DNA from: an uncultured Eubacteriales bacterium
Lineage (GTDB): Bacteria > Bacillota > Clostridia > Peptostreptococcales > Anaerovoracaceae
Reading direction: 5' to 3'
Assembly (NCBI GenBank): GCA_902796965.1
Contig: CADBRA010000023.1
Coordinates: 1 to 49,658 of the forward strand
DNA length: 49,658 nt
Shown piece after piece: positions 41,592 through 49,658 of this stretch. Made by a program: the position numbers and the translations under genes. The notes under the pieces are model-generated. The model was not told the DNA's origin. It did not search any database and worked only from the letters and a program-made list of their open reading frames with translations. Numbering within the stretch: position 1 is the first letter of the stretch; the number at the start of each line of letters is the position of its first letter.

Positions 41592-43961
41592 TTAGAGGTT
41601 CTTACCTACTGACTTCAGATAATTGAGAACCTTTTCCTGAGTAAGAGGCTCTTCCATGCATCTGAATCCGATAGCATCATATACTGCGTTGAATATTGCA
41701 GAAGGTGTAGGCTGAATAGGGCCCTCGCCTGATTCCTTTGCACCATAAGGTGAAGAAGGATCGTAAGACTCAACGATTTCAGTATCGATTTCAGGAATAT
41801 CCATAGTTCCAACGAGCTTGTAGTCGTGGAATGAAGGGTTGAGCAGACGGCCGTCATCGGCATATCTCATCTCTTCGAGGAGAGCGTGGCCCATGCCCAT
41901 CTGGATAGAACCATGTACCTGACCTTCGCATGACATAGGGTTGATAGGCTGACCAAGGTCACCAGCTTCAGTGATCTTGTCAACATGTACATTACCAGTG
42001 TAGAGGTCAACTGTAACTTCTGCGATCTGGCAAGTGAATCCGAATGTAGGTGAGTGACCGATGTTACCACCCTGCTGGATACCCTTACGTCTAGGAGGTG
42101 TGAACTGACCAGTAGTAACGAGCGGACCATTAGCCTGGATGTACTGATCAACAACTTCGTGCCAGTCTACATTCTTTCTCTTTCTCTCATAGATTGAATA
42201 GAACTGATAGTCCTTAACTCCAACTTCCTGACCACGGCAGCCCATGATAGCAGCAGCAACAGGGAACAGCTTCTGGTTAGCAGCTTCGCATGCTCTTCTA
42301 ATAGCCCAGCCTGTAGCATAAGTTACACGGGAAGCGAATGTACCAAGGTCGAATGTAGTAGTTTCAGTATCTCTGGATTCTACCTTAACGTCTTCAGATC
42401 TTACACCGAGAGTTTCGGCAGCCATCTGAGCCATTACCATATCAGCGCCCTGGCCGATATCAGTAGCTCCGCAGTAAAGAACTACATTGTTTTCGCCCTC
42501 GATCTTGACCATTGCTACTGTATGAGGCTTGTATGAGAGGTACAGAGTGTATGAAGTACCGGAAATGTAGTAACCACCGGACATACCAATACCCTTACCA
42601 AACGGAAGCTTGCCGACTTTGTTCTCGAAGTCGCAGTTCTTTGCAGCTGTAGCAAGAGCCTTCTTGTATTCTGAATGAGGAACGTACATCATTGAACGGC
42701 AAGTGTGGCCTGATTCAACAGCGTTGAGGAGTCTGATCTGGAGAGGGTTCATGCCGAGTTTCTCAGCAGCCATGTCCATCATGATCTCCATTGCGAATCT
42801 AGGCTGTGCACCACCGAGACCTCTGTGAGCTCCGCAAGTCTGAGTGTTGGTGTAGATCAGCTTGCCTGCAAATTTAGCAGCAGGAGTTACATAAGGAAGG
42901 TGAGTCATTGAAGCTGTGTAGAACAGTACTACAACGCCCCATGACATGTAAGCGCCGGCAACCATGATTTCCTTGAAGTCTACGGCAGTGATGTGACCAT
43001 CTTTGTCGAAGCCCTGACGGAACTTCATGAATGCTGGGTGATGTCCCTGGCCCTGTGCAAATACTTCTGATCTCTCATATACGCACTTTACAGGACGTCC
43101 GATTCTTGATGAGAACTTCGAAGTGATGAAGTCAGCAGTTGTAGCAACACCCTTGCCGCCGAAACCGCCGCCAAGAAGAGGAACTGTGATTCTGATGTCC
43201 TTCATAGGCATCTGAAGAACCTTAGCGAGCTGCTGGTGAGTATAATGAGGAACCTGGCAAGTAGCCCAGAGGTGAAGTTTATTCTTATTTACATCGTAAT
43301 CAGCGAGTGCAGCCTGCGGCTCGATGAATGACTGATGATACTGGCATGAATAGAATTCGCCTTCTACAACTACGCCGCCGTTAGCTTCAGTTTCAGCGAG
43401 GATTGAATCAACGTCGCCGTATTCCTGTGAGCCCTGGTGAGCGATGTTGCCCGGCTTGTCTTCATGAATGAGGACGCCAGTCTCGTTAGCGAACTGCTCT
43501 GATTTTCTTGCGTCTGTTACAACAGGGAGGAGCTCATATTCAACATCGATGAGGTCGAGAGCTGCTTCTGCGATTTCTTCAGTGAGTGCGCATACTGCTG
43601 CTACAGGTTCACCCCACATACGAACCTTATCTCTTGCGAGTACTTCTTCGTTTGCTGAGTGAGCTACGATACCGTAATCGATAGGGAAATCCTTACCTGT
43701 CAGGACATCGAGAACGCCGTCCATTTCGAGAGCCTTGCTGTAGTCGATGTTCTTGATCTTTGCATGTGCGTGCGGTGATCTGAGGATCTTTGCATAGCAC
43801 ATTCTAGGAAGACTGAGGTCTCCAGTGTACTGCTGTTTACCTGTTACCTTGAGAGGTCCGTCGAGACGAGGAATTGATCTGCCGACTTCTGTATACTCTC
43901 TGGTATAGTCTTTATAATCATGATATCTGTTTGAAACTTCAAATGTTTTGTTCATTCCCAT
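41592..43961 (-). CDS. Xanthine dehydrogenase-family molybdopterin-binding subunit
   Basis: The 789-residue catalytic subunit of a molybdenum hydroxylase (CoxL/XdhA-like) has VGRSIPRLDGPLKVTGKQQYTGDL opening the N-terminal domain. GGGFGGKG near 268 and GAHRGLGGAQPRF near 380 are cofactor-binding loops. GATDIGQGADMVMAQ holds the glutamine facing the Mo site. The C-terminal AKESGEGPIQPTPSAIFNAVYDAIG carries the catalytic glutamate. GAHRGLGGAQ differs from the usual YRGFGxPQ, and the CO dehydrogenase AYxCSFR loop is absent, so CO is not the substrate. A purine, nicotinate-like heterocycle or aryl-CoA is possible. It is the last gene of a FAD/2Fe-2S/Mo operon whose promoter is of the sigma-54 type. 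Confidence 0.88.
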   Translation of the reverse strand: MGMNKTFEVSNRYHDYKDYTREYTEVGRSIPRLDGPLKVTGKQQYTGDLSLPRMCYAKILRSPHAHAKIKNIDYSKALEMDGVLDVLTGKDFPIDYGIVAHSANEEVLARDKVRMWGEPVAAVCALTEEIAEAALDLIDVEYELLPVVTDARKSEQFANETGVLIHEDKPGNIAHQGSQEYGDVDSILAETEANGGVVVEGEFYSCQYHQSFIEPQAALADYDVNKNKLHLWATCQVPHYTHQQLAKVLQMPMKDIRITVPLLGGGFGGKGVATTADFITSKFSSRIGRPVKCVYERSEVFAQGQGHHPAFMKFRQGFDKDGHITAVDFKEIMVAGAYMSWGVVVLFYTASMTHLPYVTPAAKFAGKLIYTNTQTCGAHRGLGGAQPRFAMEIMMDMAAEKLGMNPLQIRLLNAVESGHTCRSMMYVPHSEYKKALATAAKNCDFENKVGKLPFGKGIGMSGGYYISGTSYTLYLSYKPHTVAMVKIEGENNVVLYCGATDIGQGADMVMAQMAAETLGVRSEDVKVESRDTETTTFDLGTFASRVTYATGWAIRRACEAANQKLFPVAAAIMGCRGQEVGVKDYQFYSIYERKRKNVDWHEVVDQYIQANGPLVTTGQFTPPRRKGIQQGGNIGHSPTFGFTCQIAEVTVDLYTGNVHVDKITEAGDLGQPINPMSCEGQVHGSIQMGMGHALLEEMRYADDGRLLNPSFHDYKLVGTMDIPEIDTEIVESYDPSSPYGAKESGEGPIQPTPSAIFNAVYDAIGFRCMEEPLTQEKVLNYLKSVGKNL

Positions 43962-44450
43962 TTATAACACCCCACCTTCTGCAGCACATGCTTCAACTGC
44001 ATCTAAAATCAGGATGTAGCCTGTGCATCTGCAAAGGTTTCCTGAAAGTGCTCTTCTGATTTCCTGTCTAGTAGGATGAGGATTCTCGCAAAGTAAAGCG
44101 TATGAAGACAGAATCATTCCAGGAGTGCAGTAACCACACTGAACAGCGCCGTGGTTAAGGAATGCCTTCTGAATAGGATTCATTTCGCCAGTCTTTCTGT
44201 CAGCGATTCCCTCAATGGTAGTGATCTTCTTGCCCTGACATGCAATAGCGAGTGTCAGGCATGAAAGAACTGCCTTGCCGTCGATGATAACTGTGCAGGC
44301 ACCGCAGTCGCCCTGACCGCAGCCCTTCTTAGTTCCAGTCAGATGTGCTTTCTTTCTGAGAACCTCAACGAGAAGATCTGTAGGAGCTACAACCAGATCC
44401 ATATCTTCTCCATTAATATTTAAAGTGATAAGCTGATTTTTCATTATCAT
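43962..44450 (-). CDS. (2Fe-2S)-binding subunit of Mo hydroxylase
   Basis: The 162-residue small subunit (CoxS/XdhC-like) has an N-terminal plant-type ferredoxin cluster in GCGQGDCGACTVIIDGKAVLSC. The C-terminal four-helix domain has a second cluster in CGYCTPGMILSS and NLCRCTGY. It carries electrons from the Mo site to FAD. Two ATG codons six bases apart follow GGGAGGTGAC; the second (MKNQL) has the more usual spacing, so the protein may be two residues shorter. Its stop directly abuts the start of the catalytic subunit. Confidence 0.95.
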   Translation of the reverse strand: MIMKNQLITLNINGEDMDLVVAPTDLLVEVLRKKAHLTGTKKGCGQGDCGACTVIIDGKAVLSCLTLAIACQGKKITTIEGIADRKTGEMNPIQKAFLNHGAVQCGYCTPGMILSSYALLCENPHPTRQEIRRALSGNLCRCTGYILILDAVEACAAEGGVL

Positions 44451-44462
44451 GTCACCTCCCAG

Positions 44463-45335
44463 TTATTTAGCTTCTGCAGCTATCTCTCTTAAGAGCTTTC
44501 TTACGAGAGCGCCTACAACGTCTACTCTGTATTCTGCAGTTGCTCTGATATCTGAGATCGGGTGTACTTCGCTCTGAGCAGCTTCAGCAGCCTTAGCGAT
44601 TACAGCCTCGTCTCCGATCTTAGTTCCCTTTAATACTTCAGGAACCTTCTCAGAAATGAGAGGTCTGATTGCTACAGAACCCATTACGCATTTTGCATCC
44701 TTGATAGTGTCGCCGTCGAGATCAACTCTGATGCTCATGTTGACAATATCGATTTCCATCATACGTCTCATTGCAACATATCCGTACTTAACGTGTGTAG
44801 TTGCTGCAGGTTCAGGGAGAATGATGTTCTTGATCAGTTCGCCTTCTTCGAGGATATTTCTTCTGTTACCAGTGATGAAATCCTTTACGTCTACGACTCT
44901 TTCGCCGCCCTTCTTAGCGAGGGTCATCTTAGCGTCATAGCAGATAAGTGAAGAAGGAGTTTCTGCGGAAGGACCTGAGTTAGCGAGGTTTCCTGCTATT
45001 GTTCCCATTTCTCTAACCTGAGGACCGCCGATTTCTCCTGCTGCGATTGAGAATGCAGGATACTTATCTCTTAATTCCTTTGAGAATTCGCAGAAAGCGT
45101 CAGTTGTGCAGCCGCCGATTACAGCGCCTTCACCGTCTTTAATCGCAAATTCGTTGAGTTCAGGAATCTGTGTAACGTCGATAATATTTGCTGGATGAAT
45201 CATTTTTTCCTTCAGCTGAATCATAAGGTCAGTACCACCTGCGAGGATTTTGTAGTCTTCCTTAGTAGCCAGCAGTTCGAGAGCCTCGTCCAGAGTCTCA
45301 GGACGATAATACTCAAATGGAGTTAAAATATTCAA
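44463..45335 (-). CDS. FAD-binding subunit of Mo hydroxylase
   Basis: The 290-residue medium subunit (CoxM-like) has an N-terminal FAD domain opening LTPFEYYRPETLDEALELLATKED. The diphosphate loop is YKILAGGTDLMIQLKEK and the second is GEIGGPQVREMGTIAGNLANSGPSAE. The C-terminal CO_deh_flav_C domain ends VGALVRKLL. I choose TTG 45335 as start, eight bases after AAGGAGG; the GTG three codons earlier overlaps that site and cannot be used well. It is the first gene of the operon, about 240 bases from a -24/-12 promoter. Electrons would leave through this FAD to an unknown acceptor. Confidence 0.92.
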   Translation of the reverse strand: MNILTPFEYYRPETLDEALELLATKEDYKILAGGTDLMIQLKEKMIHPANIIDVTQIPELNEFAIKDGEGAVIGGCTTDAFCEFSKELRDKYPAFSIAAGEIGGPQVREMGTIAGNLANSGPSAETPSSLICYDAKMTLAKKGGERVVDVKDFITGNRRNILEEGELIKNIILPEPAATTHVKYGYVAMRRMMEIDIVNMSIRVDLDGDTIKDAKCVMGSVAIRPLISEKVPEVLKGTKIGDEAVIAKAAEAAQSEVHPISDIRATAEYRVDVVGALVRKLLREIAAEAK

Positions 45336-45588
45336 ACAAGCCACCTCCTTAAAAAATTTGATATTGGTTTGTTAAGCGATCCGATGACTGTGCCAGCGTG
45401 ATCCCACAGTTGCAGTTGTGAAATCACTGACAGCATCAGATAATATATTAATTTAAATCCAGATCAATTTCAAGATCTGCTTAAATTAAATATTAATTTT
45501 TTTGAATTTCGGTCAGATATTTCAATCTTTACCAAAATCTATAGGATTTTTTCTCATTGTGAGCTTGTCAATCCACTATTAATATTAC
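45336..45588. other. Leader of Mo hydroxylase operon
   Basis: This is the presumed 5' untranslated region of about 240 bases between the sigma-54 promoter and the first gene. CACAGTTGCAGTTGTG near 45405-45421 can form a small hairpin. No gene is seen. Confidence 0.4.
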
Positions 45589-45602
45589 GCAATTCGGATG
45601 CC
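45589..45602 (-). promoter_or_regulatory. Sigma-54 (-24/-12) promoter of Mo hydroxylase operon
   Basis: On the minus strand GGCAT-N5-TTGC keeps the required GG-N10-GC spacing (GG at 45602-45601, GC at 45590-45589). The expected start is near 45577. It lies between the hydroxylase genes and an AAA+ sigma-54 activator gene, which makes the call credible despite its short length. Confidence 0.75.
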
Positions 45603-45629
45603 TAAGCGACAACTATTTAACAAAAATAA

Positions 45630-45673
45630 TTGTTATTACAAAAAATAATTTATGAAATCATTATTGATTACAA
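45630..45673 (-). promoter_or_regulatory. Possible activator sites (TTGT-n-ACAA)
   Basis: TTGTTATTACAA at 45630-45641 and TTGATTACAA at 45664-45673 lie about 28-70 bases upstream of the -24 element, where enhancer sites for the sigma-54 activator would be expected. Related TTGTT-GATTACAAT occurs near 8845. Confidence 0.35.
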
Positions 45674-45804
45674 TTAAAAATGGCTGTTTTTCAATGGTTT
45701 CGCGCATATAATACTGGCAGATTTTTTTAACTTTTATTTTTTTCTTTTTTCAGTTCCAGAAAGCTTCATAGCATTGTTAATATATTTCGCAGGTATATAA
45801 AAAA

Positions 45805-45825
45805 GCGGAGCTCAGGAAACTCCGC
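45805..45825 (-). terminator. Terminator of sigma-54 activator gene
   Basis: GCGGAG pairs with CTCCGC around a 9-base loop, followed by TTTTTT on the minus strand. It insulates the regulator transcript from the hydroxylase operon. Confidence 0.85.
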
Positions 45826-45923
45826 CTGGTCATTCTTATCATATGTTAATTTTATGTCAACATCTGTGACTATTTGTCTATTATTGTTGACAATTTGTTT
45901 ACACATACTATTTAAATAGCCTA

Positions 45924-47363
45924 TTAAAGTTCAATATTATATTTCTTAAGCTTTCTATATAGCAGAGTCCTCGATATCTTGAGCTCTCTGGCTGCTTCAG
46001 ATTTGTTGTTGCCGCACTTTTTCAGCACCTCTATGATCGTCTGTTTTTCTATTTCATGTTTAACATCGCTTAGTGAGACGCTTTCCACATATTTTTCTTC
46101 AGTTTTTTCTGCTGTTCCATTTCTGAATGATATTCTGCCGTATTCCTGTTCGCCGAATTTCGTAAAGTCCTCAAGACGCAATGTGTCACCTGTGCATACC
46201 ACCATGGCACGCTCCACATTGTTCTGCAATTCTCTGATGTTGCCGGGCCACGGTCTGCTCTTGAGGTAATTGAGTGATTCGTTTGTAATTCCGTTTACAT
46301 GTCTTCCCAACTCTTTATTGTACCTGTCGATAAACGATGAGGTCAGCACTTCGATATCCTCTGTCCTGTCTCTCAGCGGCGGAATGGTTATATGGATTAT
46401 ATTAAGCCTGTAAAAAAGGTCCTGGCGGAATTCTCCTTTTTTTATCTGCTCAGCCAGCGGTTTGTTTGATGCCGCGATTATCCTCGCGTCGACAGGAATA
46501 CTCTCGCTGCCGCCTATTCTCTCTATTTCATGTTCCTGAAGAACTCTCAGAAATTTAGGCTGCAGTGTCATGCTCATGGCATTTATCTCATCGAGAAATA
46601 TGCTTCCATGATCCGCCGCTTCGAACTTGCCCTTTCTGCCGCCCTTTACTCCGCCTGTGAAGCTTCCTTCTTCGTAACCGAAGAACTCAGACTCCATTAG
46701 GTTTTCTGGTATTGCTGAACAGTTTACCCTTATAAAAGGGAACGAATTGCGGCTGCTCAGATTGTGTATCGCATGCGCTACGAGCTCTTTTCCTGTGCCT
46801 GTCTCGCCCTCAATCAGACATGCTGCATTTGTATCGGCCGCAAGCACTATCTGTTCTCTCAGCTGTTCTGTCGCATCACTGACGCCGAGTATGCTGTCTA
46901 TAGTGTATTTTCCTGTCGATGCCGGATTATGAGCTGTTTTTCCTTCTTTTTCATGTATCTTTGAAAATTTGAGCACGAATGACGCTGCCTCGCCCATGTT
47001 TTCAAATATAGATTCAGCTAAACACCCGCAGATTTCACCGTCTTCTCTTCTGACCGGCCTGTATTTAGTAAACGCCGTGTACTCTCTGCCTTTATACGTC
47101 CTGTAGTACATTACGCCCGATATATCCTTCTTGGTCTTCATCGCCTTTATGGCTTCTGAGCCGCTTAAAATATCATTTACATTAGATCCGACTGCTTCAT
47201 TGTAGGGAATACCCGTCTTGTCCTGCCACTCCTGATTTACATATCGGTAAATGCCTCTCTTATCAATATATGCTACTATCCCGGCCTGACCGAGCATCTC
47301 ATCTGAAGTAACGCTTTCATTTGTAATATCGCTGATTGACGGATGAATATCTTTTTTATCCAT
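45924..47363 (-). CDS. PAS-containing sigma-54-dependent activator
   Basis: The 479-residue enhancer-binding protein (RocR/NtrC-like without receiver domain) has a PAS sensor domain at about 25-130. The AAA+ domain shows Walker A GETGTGKE (186-193), the sigma-54 contact loop GSFTGG (233-238) in place of the usual GAFTGA, Walker B IFLDEIN (255-261) and RLNIIHITIPPLRDR. The C-terminal Fis-type helix-turn-helix is NNKSEAARELKISRTLLYRKLKKYNI. It directly precedes the Mo hydroxylase operon, which has a -24/-12 promoter, so it most likely turns on that operon when PAS senses a ligand. The GSFTGG variant still keeps the F-T-G core. Confidence 0.93.
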   Translation of the reverse strand: MDKKDIHPSISDITNESVTSDEMLGQAGIVAYIDKRGIYRYVNQEWQDKTGIPYNEAVGSNVNDILSGSEAIKAMKTKKDISGVMYYRTYKGREYTAFTKYRPVRREDGEICGCLAESIFENMGEAASFVLKFSKIHEKEGKTAHNPASTGKYTIDSILGVSDATEQLREQIVLAADTNAACLIEGETGTGKELVAHAIHNLSSRNSFPFIRVNCSAIPENLMESEFFGYEEGSFTGGVKGGRKGKFEAADHGSIFLDEINAMSMTLQPKFLRVLQEHEIERIGGSESIPVDARIIAASNKPLAEQIKKGEFRQDLFYRLNIIHITIPPLRDRTEDIEVLTSSFIDRYNKELGRHVNGITNESLNYLKSRPWPGNIRELQNNVERAMVVCTGDTLRLEDFTKFGEQEYGRISFRNGTAEKTEEKYVESVSLSDVKHEIEKQTIIEVLKKCGNNKSEAARELKISRTLLYRKLKKYNIEL

Positions 47364-47394
47364 TCCTATATCTCCCTTCCGCTCTTCATATTGT

Positions 47395-47444
47395 ATATCA
47401 ATATTAACACATTGATATGTGTTTACGCAAATATATGTTTGCGT
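47395..47444 (-). promoter_or_regulatory. Inverted repeats upstream of sigma-54 activator
   Basis: ATATCAAT-N8-ATTGATAT (47395-47418) and ACGCAAA-N6-TTTGCGT (47425-47444) lie just upstream of the activator start. TGTTTAC words flank the second. They are likely operators, perhaps for autoregulation. Confidence 0.45.
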
Positions 47445-47460
47445 ATGTTTACACTAAAAA

Positions 47461-47492
47461 AGGACAGTGCACTTTATATCGCGCACTGCCCT
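47461..47492 (-). terminator. Terminator after htpG
   Basis: AGGaCAGTGC pairs with GCACTGcCCT (one mismatch) and is followed by TTTTTT on the minus strand, 48 bases after the htpG stop. Confidence 0.85.
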
Positions 47493-47539
47493 CATGTATA
47501 TTAATAGGAAAATATAGGAACTGTCCTTTTGTCAGCTGT

Positions 47540-49423
47540 CTAGTTCATCAGCTCACTGACGTGCTTTGAAAAAGCGACAGGATCTTCGAGCGGAAGTCCC
47601 TCGATGATGAGTGCCTGATCGTACAGCAGAGAAGTGTAAACTCTCAGTTTCTCATCATCACCTGCGTCAAATGTCTTTTTAAGCGATTCAAATACAGGAT
47701 GCGAGGAGTTGATCTCGAGAATTCTCTCTGACTTTACCTTATCCTTGACCGGCATTGAATTCATGACTTTTTCCATCTCGAGAGAAACATCGCCCTCGAC
47801 TGTCAGGCAGACAGGATTGCTCTTGAGTCTGTTCGATATTCTGACATCCTTTACGCGATCGCCGAGCATCCCGCGCATTTTGTCGAGCATATCCCTGCTT
47901 TCCTCTTCCTTCTGAGTCATTTCCTTCTTTTCTTCTTCTGACTCCTCTATGCCGAGATCGCCGCCTGTCGAAACGGATTTGAATTCCTTATCATCGTAAT
48001 TCTTGAGAATTCTTATTAGGAAATCGTCAACGTCATCGGTCATGTAAAGGATTTCATATTCCTTATCGAGAAGCATCTCGACCTGCGGCAGATTTTCAAT
48101 CTGATCGTAATATTTTCCTGTCGCATAATAGATATATTTCTGATCATCTTTCATTCTTGAAATGTACTCTTTAAGAGTAACAAGTTTCTTTTCAGAGGAT
48201 GAATAGAACAAAATCAGATCAGCGAGCTCATCCTTAAGCTGTCCGAAACTGTTGTAAAGACCGAACTTTATCGAAAGACCGAACTTCGTGAAAAACTCCT
48301 CGTAAGTTTCTCTGTCCTTCTCGAGCATGTTCATGAGCTCGTTTCTTACTTTCTTTTCTATGTTTTTTGCGATGTTCTTTACCTGTCTGTCCTTCTGAAG
48401 AGTCTCTCTTGAAATATTGAGAGCCAGGTCATCAGAATCTACTATACCTCTTACGAATCCAAAGTAATCAGGAATCAGGTCAGCGCATTTGTCCATGATA
48501 AGTACGCCGTTCGAATAAAGCTGCAGACCTTTTTCGTAATCAGGTGTAAAGTAGTTGAACGGAGGTCTCTCAGGAATGAACAGCAGCGCGCTGAACGATG
48601 AAACACCTTCTACACTATAGTGGATTGTGCGCAGCGGCTCTCCCTGACCATAGAACTTTGTCTGATAAAGCGATGTGTATTCTTCAGGTTTGATCTCGCT
48701 CTTCTTCTTTTTCCAAAGAGGAACCATGCTGTTGAGAGTCTCAATATCAGTATATGACTCGTATTCGTTATCCTCTCCGCCTTCTTTAGGACGCGTTTTT
48801 GTAACTTCCATCTGGATCGGATATCTGATGTAGTCGGAATACTTCTTGACGAGTGCTCTGATCTTGTATTCCATCATATAGTCATCGTAGTTGAAGTCCT
48901 CAGTATTGTTCTTCATATGAAGGATGATTCTCGTACCGTGTCCTACCATAGCGCTCTCGAAAACAGTATAACCATCAGCTCCTTCGGATTCCCACTGCCA
49001 GCATTCTTCCTGTCCGAATTTCCTCGAAACTACAGTAACTTTGTCTGCTACCATAAATGCAGAATAGAAGCCTACGCCGAACTGACCTATTATGTCAATA
49101 TCGTCCGCTCCCTCTTCAAGCGATTTCTTGAACTCGAGTGAACCGCTCTTGGCAATTGTACCGAGATTCTGTTCCAGTTCCTCTTTTGTCATGCCTATGC
49201 CGTTATCGATTATCGACAGAGTCCTCTCTTCAAGATCAGGTTCGATCGCGATATAGAAATCATCTCTGCTCATGCCCTCCGGGCCTTCATAATACAGTTT
49301 GTCTATCGCATCGCTCGCATTTGAAATAAGTTCTCTCAGAAAAATATCCTTATTCGTATATATGGAGTTTATCATCATGTCGAGAAGCTTTTTCGACTCT
49401 GCTTTGAATTGTTTTTTTGCCAT
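47540..49423 (-). CDS. htpG: Chaperone protein HtpG (Hsp90)
   Basis: The 627-residue Hsp90 has the GHKL ATPase signature: FLRELISNASDAIDKL, SIIDNGIGMTKEEL, the lid region AKSGSLEFKKSL and GQFGVGFYSAFMVADKV. The middle domain has the catalytic arginine region LALNISRETLQKDRQVKNI. The C-terminal dimerisation domain ends with no MEEVD, as in bacteria. The length is standard. It assists late folding of client proteins. The start ATG lies behind AAAGGGGTGCGC. A CIRCE sits over its promoter, so HrcA probably controls it, unlike in Bacillus subtilis where htpG is outside the HrcA regulon. Confidence 0.97.
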   Translation of the reverse strand: MAKKQFKAESKKLLDMMINSIYTNKDIFLRELISNASDAIDKLYYEGPEGMSRDDFYIAIEPDLEERTLSIIDNGIGMTKEELEQNLGTIAKSGSLEFKKSLEEGADDIDIIGQFGVGFYSAFMVADKVTVVSRKFGQEECWQWESEGADGYTVFESAMVGHGTRIILHMKNNTEDFNYDDYMMEYKIRALVKKYSDYIRYPIQMEVTKTRPKEGGEDNEYESYTDIETLNSMVPLWKKKKSEIKPEEYTSLYQTKFYGQGEPLRTIHYSVEGVSSFSALLFIPERPPFNYFTPDYEKGLQLYSNGVLIMDKCADLIPDYFGFVRGIVDSDDLALNISRETLQKDRQVKNIAKNIEKKVRNELMNMLEKDRETYEEFFTKFGLSIKFGLYNSFGQLKDELADLILFYSSSEKKLVTLKEYISRMKDDQKYIYYATGKYYDQIENLPQVEMLLDKEYEILYMTDDVDDFLIRILKNYDDKEFKSVSTGGDLGIEESEEEKKEMTQKEEESRDMLDKMRGMLGDRVKDVRISNRLKSNPVCLTVEGDVSLEMEKVMNSMPVKDKVKSERILEINSSHPVFESLKKTFDAGDDEKLRVYTSLLYDQALIIEGLPLEDPVAFSKHVSELMN

Positions 49424-49465
49424 TGCTGCGCACCCCTTTATCTAATAATATTGTCTTCTATAATG

Positions 49466-49492
49466 TTAGCACTCGTTGCCTATGAGTGCTAA
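49466..49492 (-). promoter_or_regulatory. CIRCE operator of htpG
   Basis: TTAGCACTC-N9-GAGTGCTAA, a perfect HrcA site with a different spacer from that of the hrcA operon. Confidence 0.97.
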
Positions 49493-49497
49493 CATTA

Positions 49498-49525
49498 ATT
49501 ATATCTATAAGGCGAAAAAAATCAA
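49498..49525 (-). promoter_or_regulatory. Sigma-A promoter of htpG
   Basis: TTGATT (49520-49525) and TATAAT (49498-49503) on the minus strand are 16 bases apart, directly upstream of the CIRCE. Confidence 0.88.
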
Positions 49526-49571
49526 CCCTATATTGATAAATACCCCGCGCAATTATATTCTTCAAAAACAT

Positions 49572-49658
49572 TGTTAGAGTCGGGAGAAATTAACCACTTA
49601 GAGTCAGGCGAAATTAACCAATAAAAGTCAAAAGAAAAAAGCCATTACCTAAATCATA
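49572..49658. mobile_element. Possible end of an IS21-type element
   Basis: From 49574 three units of 24 bases follow: TTAGAGTCGGGAGAAATTAACCAC, close to the next unit TTAGAGTCAGGC..., and a weaker third beginning TAAAAGTC. The run starts with TG at 49572. Repeated short units just inside a TG terminus are typical of IS21-family ends. The transposase genes would lie beyond the window, so this stays tentative. Confidence 0.45.

Noticed and set aside
1-49658. CRISPR arrays, tRNA and rRNA genes
   Set aside because: No regularly spaced direct repeats of CRISPR length, no cloverleaf with GGTTCGAATCC-type T-arm, and no rRNA sequence were recognised in the gaps read by eye.

Overview
The window reads as a chromosome segment of a low-to-mid GC, anaerobic, Gram-positive bacterium of the Clostridia. 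The signs are the hrcA-grpE-dnaK-dnaJ order under a perfect CIRCE operator, strong GGAGG ribosome sites, sigma-A promoters with TTGACA/TATAAT boxes, AT-rich gaps, and fermentative enzymes in place of respiratory ones. I would guess a gut or oral family near Anaerovoracaceae or Lachnospiraceae, but the sequence alone does not fix this. Every convincing protein gene lies on the minus strand, so the segment is probably all co-oriented with replication. The only good plus-strand candidates are an orphan IscB-type guide-RNA-like sequence at the left edge and possibly an IS end at the right edge.

Layout from left to right. 1-3870 is accessory: an HEARO/omega-RNA-like relic, a zinc-dependent phospholipase C-like protein, a DUF1266/DUF2185 protein, and a decayed tandem duplication of the latter's 5' end. 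3872-13057 is a catabolic region: a three-gene FAD oxidase / iron-sulfur / FAD oxidase operon, preceded by two paralogous fused acyl-CoA:carboxylate CoA-transferases. 13478-22088 is core: yqeY, rpsU, a HIT protein, mtaB, prmA, dnaJ, dnaK, grpE, hrcA. 22505-24645 is ilvB-ilvN. 25039-26904 is a YtrA-type GntR/ABC exporter operon with a clear operator. 27434-33573 holds an OFA-type MFS transporter, a large LuxR-type (MalT-like) regulator, deoB and a metallophosphoesterase. 33660-36053 is an acyl-CoA ligase with a MarR regulator.

36381-45335 centres on molybdenum. It contains a three-subunit xanthine-dehydrogenase-type hydroxylase (FAD, 2Fe-2S and Mo-cofactor subunits), a radical SAM protein, and a second operon in which a molybdopterin-binding protein leads a tandem YopX-domain protein, an acidic unknown protein and a small CX2CX3CX3C protein. 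A PAS/AAA+/Fis sigma-54 activator lies directly upstream, and a -24/-12 promoter (GG-N10-GC) lies between it and the hydroxylase operon. htpG closes the window with its own CIRCE and promoter.

The best candidates for something undescribed are: (i) the FAD/Fe-S/FAD dehydrogenase, whose middle subunit has lost the cysteines of the usual CCG domain; (ii) the molybdopterin-binding/YopX/acidic/Cys-rich operon beside a sigma-54-controlled Mo hydroxylase; and (iii) a structured leader with an 11-codon reading frame at about 40.9-41.03 kb. All coordinates and motifs come from reading the sequence; family names are by recognition and were not searched.
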